From Lachnospiraceae bacterium UBA1066 (GTDB lineage Bacteria; Bacillota; Clostridia; Lachnospirales; Lachnospiraceae), in contig DCDB01000224.1 in the NCBI GenBank assembly GCA_002316215.1, positions 1 to 5,169 of the forward strand: a stretch of 5,169 nt of DNA, read 5' to 3'. Shown here in pieces: positions 1 to 5,169 of this stretch. Under the pieces are notes generated by a model, which was given only the letters and a program-made list of their open reading frames with translations, did not search any database and was not told the origin of the DNA. Every line of letters starts with the position of its first letter. Position 1 is the first letter of the stretch. A program made the position numbers and the translations under genes.

Positions 1-1102
1 ACCACAGAATATCGTCATCCGAAAGGAATGTCTCGCCGTGCGAGCCGTAAGCACCGGATGCGCAAACACACCAGAACCTGTTTACCATTTCCCCGGCTGA
101 AATATTTCCCCAGCTTTGTACGATATTCCCTTCATAGCACATTTCATCAAAAATGCACGGCTTCCCGTACTGCCTGATCAGTCGGCCGGCCATCGAAACC
201 GTTCTTGACTGGGCACAGATGTGCGTGACCGCCCTTCCGGAATAATCATAGGGAATAAGGCAGGAGTGATTGCTCAGCAGATGATGGAAGGGATCATTTT
301 CCCAAATGAAGTTCTCATACGTCTTCCAGTCTTCAGCCGTCCTCGCCTCCATCAGGTCATACTCATTGGCAAGGCTCCACCAGAGCTCCGGAAAAGCGGA
401 CAGGCGGCGCAGAAGATAATCCAGAAAAATAAGATTATCCTCCATCGGCATCTTTGAAAAGCCCCAGCAGTCATACGGATGGAACAGAATGAGATCGACT
501 TCAATTCCAAGATTCATGATACGCTTCAGAATATCTTCAAAACGATGCCAAAAGATAAAAGAAGGACGCCGGACATCCCAGACATCCGTCCGCATCATCT
601 CCTCCTGCGGCACTTCTTCCATACCTGCCTTTTTCTCAAAAGCAAAACAGGGCGGATCATTATGGTTGAAATCATAGTGTTTCGGAAAAACGCACATGCG
701 TACTTTATTGAAAGGCGCCCCGGAAAGCGTTTGGATTGTCCGGTCGACGAGAGCCTCCTCCTGATGGGCCAATGCATAAACGGTCGTTCCGAAAGGATAA
801 TAGGCGCTTCCGTCTTCATAAGTAAAATGACTGCCTTCCGTTATAACCTTACCGTGCTTCTGTCCGGCAGGCAGGCATTCCGCGCTGCCCTCCGCCGTTA
901 CGGCTCCGCTTATTTTATAAGCGCACAGCCCGGCTTTTTCCGGCAGAAAACGAACCTTATAAATACCGTCCCCGTCGTAAAATCCTTTGACCCGTGTTTC
1001 CTTCCCTCCGAGAGAAAATACTCCGCTTATATCTGCCTGAGCCTGATTCCCGGTCAGGCAGGGACCTTTAAAGGTCAGTTCGAAAGTCTCATACTGTTGC
1101 AT
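1..1102 (-). CDS. DUF5060/DUF4038-type glycoside hydrolase (clan GH-A fold), C-terminus cut by window edge
   Basis: The first 367 residues are visible; the frame is still open at base 1. Residues about 5-68 fit the N-terminal beta-sandwich DUF5060, with 'GFYDGDGIYKVRFLP' at 40-54. From about 90 onward is a TIM-barrel domain of the DUF4038/apiosidase-like type: 'FNKVRM' (131-136), 'LILFHPYD' (204-211), 'WWSLANEYD' (241-249) and 'KPCIFDEMCYEGN' (314-326). By analogy with clan GH-A, N246-E247 supplies the acid/base Glu and E320 is the nucleophile, so the visible active site looks intact. A small C-terminal beta domain (often DUF5605) would be expected beyond the edge. The start at 1102 is set by an AAAGGAG site seven bases upstream and by the DUF5060 match beginning at once. 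No signal peptide is visible, so the enzyme is probably cytoplasmic. Substrate is unknown: related families act on plant side-chain or branched sugars. The gene lies 149 bases downstream of the GH3 gene in the same direction, with a repeat pair between them. Family call is fairly sure, specificity is not. Confidence 0.85.
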   Translation of the reverse strand, partial: MQQYETFELTFKGPCLTGNQAQADISGVFSLGGKETRVKGFYDGDGIYKVRFLPEKAGLCAYKISGAVTAEGSAECLPAGQKHGKVITEGSHFTYEDGSAYYPFGTTVYALAHQEEALVDRTIQTLSGAPFNKVRMCVFPKHYDFNHNDPPCFAFEKKAGMEEVPQEEMMRTDVWDVRRPSFIFWHRFEDILKRIMNLGIEVDLILFHPYDCWGFSKMPMEDNLIFLDYLLRRLSAFPELWWSLANEYDLMEARTAEDWKTYENFIWENDPFHHLLSNHSCLIPYDYSGRAVTHICAQSRTVSMAGRLIRQYGKPCIFDEMCYEGNIVQSWGNISAGEMVNRFWCVCASGAYGSHGETFLSDDDILW

Positions 1103-1109
1103 GGTTTCG

Positions 1110-1116
1110 CTCCTTT
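1110..1116 (-). promoter_or_regulatory. Ribosome binding site of the DUF5060/DUF4038 gene
   Basis: The minus strand reads AAAGGAG here, seven bases before the ATG at 1102-1100. This is a near-ideal Shine-Dalgarno sequence and fixes the start of the downstream glycosidase. It sits about 18 bases past the nearer of the two direct repeats, so protein or RNA structure at that repeat could reach it. Confidence 0.8.
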
Positions 1117-1134
1117 ATAAAAAGATGTTGGTGT

Positions 1135-1160
1135 CAAAAGTACCTTTTGGCGCCTTTGAT
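1135..1160. repeat. Direct repeat copy A, with internal inverted repeat
   Basis: This 26-base unit matches copy B (1178-1203) at 24 of 26 positions; the two differences are adjacent (CG here, TA in copy B, at 1151-1152). It contains CAAAAG-TAC-CTTTTG, two perfect 6-base inverted arms around three bases (1135-1149). It is the copy nearer the start codon of the downstream glycosidase. Possible roles are an operator half, an RNA hairpin in the leader, or a unit of a dispersed intergenic repeat. No T-tract follows on either strand, so a standard intrinsic terminator is unlikely. Confidence 0.8.
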
Positions 1161-1177
1161 TAAACATGATGCGGTTG

Positions 1178-1203
1178 CAAAAGTACCTTTTGGTACCTTT
1201 GAT
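1178..1203. repeat. Direct repeat copy B, with internal inverted repeat
   Basis: This is the second 26-base copy, offset by exactly 43 bases from copy A, close to four turns of B-DNA. It has the same CAAAAG-TAC-CTTTTG inverted arms (1178-1192). The change from CG to TA at 1194-1195 also creates a second GGTACC palindrome (1192-1197), so on the minus strand an AAAGGTAC-like word occurs twice in a row. The 17 bases between the copies (1161-1177) are not repeated. Confidence 0.8.
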
Positions 1204-1251
1204 GCCTCAGACTTCCCGGATCATCCGCGGTTTGTACCGATTGCATGAAAT

Positions 1252-3672
1252 TCAGCTTATTTCTGCTGCAGTAATTTCGGATTCAGCATAAAAAGCACGG
1301 TCTCTGCCTTCGATAAAGGCATCCTCCGTGATGCGGAAGCTGCCGGTAAGCAGGATCTCATCCGAGGAGGTGCCGACCATTACATCAATCCGGCCCGCCT
1401 CAATCTTCCACCTGTAATCCTCATCCAAAAATGCCAGCTGGCTCATGCCGAGCCGAAAATTCACTTTCTTCTCTTCACCGGGCTCAAGCTCAACTCTCGC
1501 AAAACCGGCAAGCTCCATTGCCGGACGCACTTCACTGGCATAAACGTCCCGTATATAAAGCTGAGCCGTTTCGCAGCCTTTTACTTTCCCTGTATTCGCA
1601 AGCTTAAAGGAAATATCAACGCAGGAACCGGGAAGAATTTCTTTTCCGGAAAGCGCCAGATCCGAATAGAAAAATGACGTATAGGAAAGTCCCGTTCCAA
1701 AGAAATACCGCGGCGTATGCGGCATATCAACGTAATTGGCAAATCCGATGCTCTCTCCCTGATGGTAGGATGAACCATTCGGATGGTTGTAATAAATCGG
1801 AATCTGCCCGGCATTGTATGCGACGGAAAGAGGCATCTTCCCACTCGGATTCACCTGCCCCGTCAATATATGCGTAACAGCTTCCGCCCCGGCCTCTGAG
1901 GGATTCCAGGCTTCCAGAATCGCATCCAGATATTGATCCGCCGCATCACTTGAAATCGGCCGTCCGTTAAAATGAACTCCGACGAGAGGCTTCCCGAATC
2001 CGGCAGCCCGGCGTATAAATTCATCCTGGCACGGCGGAAGATTGATGTCCGTCCCATCGACGCCTTCACCCATCGAAGCCACCGAGCAGGAACCGTGCTT
2101 TCCGCCCAGCGTCAGAACAGCAATATCCGCTTCCTGCACCGCCTTCAGCGCTTCCTCAAAATGAGAATCATCTGCGCCCGCAATCGGATAGCCATAAGAA
2201 TAAATGATCTCGCAGTCCGGAAACTCTGACTTCATTTCCTCCAAAAGGCTCCGGCATTCCGGTTTGATATGACGTACGACCTGTTCAAACTTCTCACTTT
2301 CATCTGATTCAATCGGCGTCCCCGGCACATACTTCACCTTCTCCGAATTTCCGCCCGCCGCTTCGCCGATCCCGGCCAGGGAATTTGCGGCCGCTTTGGT
2401 CGCCTCTTCCATAGAAACATGCGTATAACCGCCGAAGAAGGCTGACGGTTTATCGGCATGACAGCCGATCAGGGCAATTTTCCTGACGTTTTTCTTAATC
2501 GGCAATACGCCGTTATTCTTCAGAAGCACCAGAGATTCCTCTGCGGATTTCAGAATCAGTTTCCGGTCCTCCGCACAGAAAAATTCTCTTTTCAGCTCAT
2601 CCCCGTCCAGCGCATACGGATTTTCAAAAAGACCCATGCGAAATTTTGCCGTCAGGATACGCCGTACCGCCCGGTCAAGAACACGGATGTCCCTCTTTCC
2701 GTTTCGGAACTCTGCTTCCAGTCCGGCATTAAAAGTTTCAGGCATCGGCATTTCATTGTCCAGGCCGGCCGCCATAGCATGAAAGCCCGCCTCTTCCATT
2801 GTCTCATATTGCTTCTGAACCTTGTGGGCATTGGACGCTGCGCTGTAGTCCCCGACAACTGCTCCCTCAAAGCCCATCTCCTCACGAAGCAGCCGCGTCA
2901 GCAGTTCTTTAGAAGTCGAAGCCGGCTCGCCGTCAAAAGAATCATAGCAGGGCATGACGCCCTTAAGGCCCGCCTCTTTTATAGCCGCCTGAAAAGGCTT
3001 TCCGTAGATTTCCTCAAGAAGACGACGCGGCGTATAGCTGGCCGCTCCGTGGATACCGCCCATCGAATTGTGGAAGCCGAGGAAATGCTTGGCCACGGAT
3101 TCACACCGCCGACCCTGCAGTGTCCCTTCCTGTACGCCTTCGGTAAATGCCGCGCCCATGGCTGCGGCCAGCGTCGGATCCTCTCCATACGTTTCTCCCT
3201 GCCTTCCCATGCGGGAATCCCTGGAAATATCCAGAACAGGTGCCAGGACGTGCGTAATGCCGAGCGCCCTCTCCTGTCTGGCCGCAATCCGGGCCAGCTG
3301 TTTCTCCAGTTGCGGATCCCAGGACGATGCCCTTCCGGTTCCGGAGGGGAAGCTCGCCGCTCCCTGAAGGAAGGCGCCGCACAGGCCTTCCATATGGAAA
3401 ATCGCCGGAATGTGATGCGGGCTTTTCTCTATCGCCATCTTCTGGAATTTTTTCTGAAATGCGACCGCCTCTTCCAATGTACCAAGGCTCCGCATAAAAA
3501 GCGTGCTGATCTCCCCGATCCCGTTTTTACAGATGGCTTCAACAGCTTCCATTTTACCAGGCATCGCAAAGACGCAGCGCACCTGACCCATTTTCTCTTC
3601 CAATGTCAATTTTGACAGAAGATCTTCCGCCCGCTCTTCCGCGGAGACCTTAACATTTTCATATTTTTCCAT
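1252..3672 (-). CDS. Glycoside hydrolase family 3 enzyme (beta-glucosidase/beta-xylosidase type)
   Basis: An 806-residue GH3 enzyme that would release a terminal beta-linked sugar with retention. The N-terminal barrel (about 12-350) shows 'AEDLLSKLTLEEKMGQ' (15-30), 'GRQGETYGEDP' (156-166), 'KHFLGF' (195-200) and the nucleophile region 'GFEGAVVGDYSA' (267-278), with D275 as likely nucleophile. The second alpha/beta domain (about 378-615) carries 'MGEGVDG' (534-540); E536 is the likely acid/base, by comparison with GEG-motif GH3 enzymes. 'FGTGLSYTSF' (658-667) leads into the C-terminal fibronectin III-like domain with 'EVRP' (714-717) and 'LEPGEEKKV' (729-737). Length and domain order are normal for three-domain GH3 proteins. 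E95 in 'HMEGLCG' stands where classic beta-glucosidases often have Asp, so xylosidase or another specificity is possible. The start is the ATG at 3672-3670: the family match begins just after it and GGAAGAGAG lies upstream. The frame stays open to a TTG at 3831, but the extra 53 residues resemble nothing. No signal peptide; probably cytoplasmic. Activity is secure, substrate is not. Confidence 0.95.
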   Translation of the reverse strand: MEKYENVKVSAEERAEDLLSKLTLEEKMGQVRCVFAMPGKMEAVEAICKNGIGEISTLFMRSLGTLEEAVAFQKKFQKMAIEKSPHHIPAIFHMEGLCGAFLQGAASFPSGTGRASSWDPQLEKQLARIAARQERALGITHVLAPVLDISRDSRMGRQGETYGEDPTLAAAMGAAFTEGVQEGTLQGRRCESVAKHFLGFHNSMGGIHGAASYTPRRLLEEIYGKPFQAAIKEAGLKGVMPCYDSFDGEPASTSKELLTRLLREEMGFEGAVVGDYSAASNAHKVQKQYETMEEAGFHAMAAGLDNEMPMPETFNAGLEAEFRNGKRDIRVLDRAVRRILTAKFRMGLFENPYALDGDELKREFFCAEDRKLILKSAEESLVLLKNNGVLPIKKNVRKIALIGCHADKPSAFFGGYTHVSMEEATKAAANSLAGIGEAAGGNSEKVKYVPGTPIESDESEKFEQVVRHIKPECRSLLEEMKSEFPDCEIIYSYGYPIAGADDSHFEEALKAVQEADIAVLTLGGKHGSCSVASMGEGVDGTDINLPPCQDEFIRRAAGFGKPLVGVHFNGRPISSDAADQYLDAILEAWNPSEAGAEAVTHILTGQVNPSGKMPLSVAYNAGQIPIYYNHPNGSSYHQGESIGFANYVDMPHTPRYFFGTGLSYTSFFYSDLALSGKEILPGSCVDISFKLANTGKVKGCETAQLYIRDVYASEVRPAMELAGFARVELEPGEEKKVNFRLGMSQLAFLDEDYRWKIEAGRIDVMVGTSSDEILLTGSFRITEDAFIEGRDRAFYAESEITAAEIS

Positions 3673-3679
3673 GTTTGTT

Positions 3680-3688
3680 CTCTCTTCC
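3680..3688 (-). promoter_or_regulatory. Ribosome binding site deciding the GH3 start
   Basis: GGAAGAGAG on the minus strand ends seven bases before the ATG at 3672-3670. It is weaker than the AAAGGAG of the downstream gene but well placed. It supports this ATG over the in-frame ATG at 3768-3766, which has only a short AGG at about nine bases, and over the TTG at 3831-3829. Confidence 0.6.
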
Positions 3689-3690
3689 AA

Positions 3691-3719
3691 ATAATTTAAA
3701 AACCAGTCCCGGATATCAA
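3691..3719 (-). promoter_or_regulatory. Possible sigma-A-type promoter ahead of the GH3 gene
   Basis: On the minus strand TTGATA (3719-3714, five of six to TTGACA) is followed after exactly 17 bases by AATTAT (3696-3691, four of six to TATAAT). The difficulty is distance: a transcript starting about seven bases further on would begin inside the GGAAGAGAG site and leave a leader of roughly 12 bases. It is therefore only a weak candidate; transcription from further upstream is equally likely. Confidence 0.25.
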
Positions 3720-3801
3720 CATAACTGCTGGCAGCTGTGATACTCCGGATTGCTGCAGCTCTTTGCATTTTACGCAGCCTTATATCTTTCTGTCCGGCGC
3801 C

Positions 3802-3815
3802 CGGGAAACTTCCCG
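3802..3815. repeat. Short perfect inverted repeat in the gap before the GH3 gene
   Basis: CGGGAA-AC-TTCCCG is a 14-base inverted repeat with six-base arms and a two-base centre, overlapping CCCGGG (3800-3805). It lies about 52 bases after the stop codon of the hydrolase/PKD gene. No run of T follows on either strand, so it does not look like an intrinsic terminator. An operator is possible; chance is also possible at this length. Confidence 0.4.
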
Positions 3816-3867
3816 TAAAAAGACTCCTCAAAAGAGATGATACGACATGCTGCAGGCGTACACCGCA

Positions 3868-5169
3868 TCACTCCACAATAACACGGACACGATCCAGATT
3901 CTTGCACTGCACGAAAATATCCTTTTCGTATCCTTTCCTGCAGCTCTTAACCTTTATGACCGGAAAATAAGTACCCGGTTTCTCAAATTTGTGTTCCGCC
4001 CTGACATTCACGGTTTCCGAATCGCCGCTTCGGTTCAGCTCGCATCCGGATGAAAAATCATTTGTTTTTTCAAAGTCCCACGCCGCTTCCGTCACGCTAT
4101 CCTCTTCATAAGGCACTTCAATATCGGCCGAAAAATGAACTTCTTCCCCTGTCTTTACCGTCACGCATTTCCTGCCGTTCACACAGGCCTTCACAACAGG
4201 CTGAAGCCCGCCGCGGTCCTTTGCATTTTCCGGAACTTCGATCTGCCCGTCATTTAAGACATAATTCGTCGTCGCCCGCGGAGCAATCCCTTTTTCACAC
4301 CAGGCCGCGACATCGAGCAGCGCCTGATGCAGGATGCCAAGGTAGTCAATCTGATGCTGCGGATCGTCAAGGTATCCGGCCCGGTCATCATGGATACAGT
4401 TGTCGTTGTAATAGAGACGGAAACAGGAATCCTCCCCGCCGTCCTTTTCCCTGCGCACGGCCTTCCGGTACCAGTCCCCGTGCCAGGCGAGAGCGCTTTC
4501 ATCAAGGATGCTGCAGACGGCGATGACCTTGCCGTTGATCTTCCCGCAGGGCACCGAACCGCCCGCACTCATTGCGATCCCGGGAGCCAGCAGAAAAGGC
4601 AGCTGCGGATAGAGCGGCCTGCCGTCTTTGTCCCTGAACTGATCATAGACCGTATAACTTTCATCCGGCACCTGATGGCGTTCAAAGGTCTGCATAGCAA
4701 GATAATCGCTGTTGTCGATGACAATCGTATCACCGACAGCCAGGCCTTCCAGCGCATTTCCCTCATTGCTTCCGTCAAAAGCGCTGCTGACCGTGATGAC
4801 GCTGTCTTCGATTTTATCGATCGGCATCTCTTTTCCCACAGCCTTTCCGTTCATAACACGGATGCGGCAGTGGAAGATATAGCTGCCTTCCGGAGGCATT
4901 TCAGCGATTCTTACCCTCGGTGTATCCTGGCTTCCGATCATCGTATTGATCCAGCTGTTATCTACGCTTGTATGCTGCTCGTCCGCCTTCTTTTCAGGCT
5001 TGATCAGCTCCGTAACGACCGTCTTGAACTTCACCCGGTCACGGGATTCCGAACTGTCCGGATCGGCGCCGGCGAAGCCGGGCTTAATCCAGAAATCAGT
5101 AAAATAATCCGGAAAAATTTTATAAATGCTCGGCGCCAGGACCATCAGGGCCCCGTCCCCCATCGTCGG
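3868..5169 (-). CDS. Hydrolase-like protein with C-terminal PKD-type domain, N-terminus cut by window edge
   Basis: The last 433 residues are visible; the frame is open through base 5169, and the ATG at 5163-5161 ('MGDGALMVLAP') appears internal rather than the start. Counting from that Met, residues about 210-295 look like the last part of an alpha/beta-hydrolase-type core: a strand and acidic turn 'KVIAVCSILDE' (212-222), 'WHGDWYRKAV' (227-236), then 'FRLYYNDNCIHDD' (248-260), where D221 and H258 would suit the acid and His of a triad. The nucleophile would lie upstream of the window and cannot be checked. Residues about 321-430 form a PKD-like beta-sandwich, with 'AAWDFE' (360-365) and 'HKFEKPGTYFPVIKV' (391-405) as the typical paired motifs; such domains usually bind carbohydrate or proteins. 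I recognise the overall type from other clostridia and from actinobacteria but know no proven substrate. Whether it is secreted depends on the unseen N-terminus. It is the first of three co-directional genes; 195 bases separate it from the GH3 gene. The PKD call is solid, the hydrolase call moderate. Confidence 0.7.
   Translation of the reverse strand, partial: PTMGDGALMVLAPSIYKIFPDYFTDFWIKPGFAGADPDSSESRDRVKFKTVVTELIKPEKKADEQHTSVDNSWINTMIGSQDTPRVRIAEMPPEGSYIFHCRIRVMNGKAVGKEMPIDKIEDSVITVSSAFDGSNEGNALEGLAVGDTIVIDNSDYLAMQTFERHQVPDESYTVYDQFRDKDGRPLYPQLPFLLAPGIAMSAGGSVPCGKINGKVIAVCSILDESALAWHGDWYRKAVRREKDGGEDSCFRLYYNDNCIHDDRAGYLDDPQHQIDYLGILHQALLDVAAWCEKGIAPRATTNYVLNDGQIEVPENAKDRGGLQPVVKACVNGRKCVTVKTGEEVHFSADIEVPYEEDSVTEAAWDFEKTNDFSSGCELNRSGDSETVNVRAEHKFEKPGTYFPVIKVKSCRKGYEKDIFVQCKNLDRVRVIVE

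Noticed and set aside
479..1120. Plus-strand open frame (213 codons) opposite the DUF5060/DUF4038 gene
   Set aside because: It lies antisense to a well-supported glycosidase with both catalytic Glu residues, lacks a ribosome binding site and resembles no known protein.
1135..1149. Hairpin in repeat copy A as an intrinsic terminator for the GH3 transcript
   Set aside because: The stem is only six A/T-rich base pairs and no T-tract follows on either strand.
1217..1227. Odd palindrome CGGAT-C-ATCCG after the GH3 gene
   Set aside because: A one-base centre cannot form a stable loop, and no T-tract follows; it is too short to call an operator alone.
2458..3615. Long plus-strand open frame (about 385 codons) opposite the GH3 gene
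   Set aside because: It is fully antisense to a clear, complete GH3 enzyme. Its translation is rich in Arg, His, Cys and Phe with no recognisable domain, as expected of a shadow frame.
3841..3860. Imperfect palindrome TACGAC...GGCGTA just after the hydrolase/PKD stop codon
   Set aside because: Only five of ten base pairs are symmetric, which is within chance expectation for a gap of this size.
3737..4053. Small plus-strand open frames crossing the gap between the hydrolase/PKD and GH3 genes
   Set aside because: They run into coding sequence on the other strand at both sides, have no ribosome binding site and no recognisable content.
1..5169. Defence system, mobile element, CRISPR array or riboswitch
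   Set aside because: Nearly all sequence is accounted for by three enzyme genes. The two gaps are 149 and 195 bases, and neither shows transposase, array or conserved aptamer features.

Overview
The window holds three protein-coding genes, all on the minus strand. In transcription order they are a PKD-domain protein with a hydrolase-like core (3868-5169, start beyond the right edge), a complete glycoside hydrolase family 3 enzyme (1252-3672), and a DUF5060/DUF4038-type clan GH-A glycosidase (1-1102, C-terminus beyond the left edge). The protein sequences most resemble homologues I know from anaerobic gut Firmicutes, particularly Lachnospiraceae (clostridia). AAAGGAG-type ribosome binding sites, moderate base composition and the absence of signal peptides on both visible glycosidase N-termini agree with this. 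The assignment is by family resemblance, not by a marker gene.

Layout from right to left: the hydrolase/PKD gene ends at 3868. A 195-base gap (3673-3867) follows, with a small perfect inverted repeat and a weak promoter-like pair just ahead of the GH3 start. The GH3 gene then runs to 1252. A 149-base gap (1103-1251) carries two near-identical 26-base direct repeats 43 bases apart, each built on a short inverted repeat, followed by a strong ribosome binding site and the third gene. There are no RNA genes, insertion sequences, CRISPR arrays or transporters in the window, and no gene-free stretch longer than 300 bases.

The simplest reading is part of a carbohydrate-use locus. The GH3 enzyme and the DUF4038-type enzyme both look cytoplasmic, so they would act on imported oligosaccharides or glycosides. 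The hydrolase/PKD protein belongs to a family I recognise but cannot assign a substrate to. The gaps are long enough for each gene to have its own promoter, so one operon is plausible but not shown. I did not find a clearly new defence or mobile system. The most distinctive unexplained structure is the repeat pair at 1135-1203.
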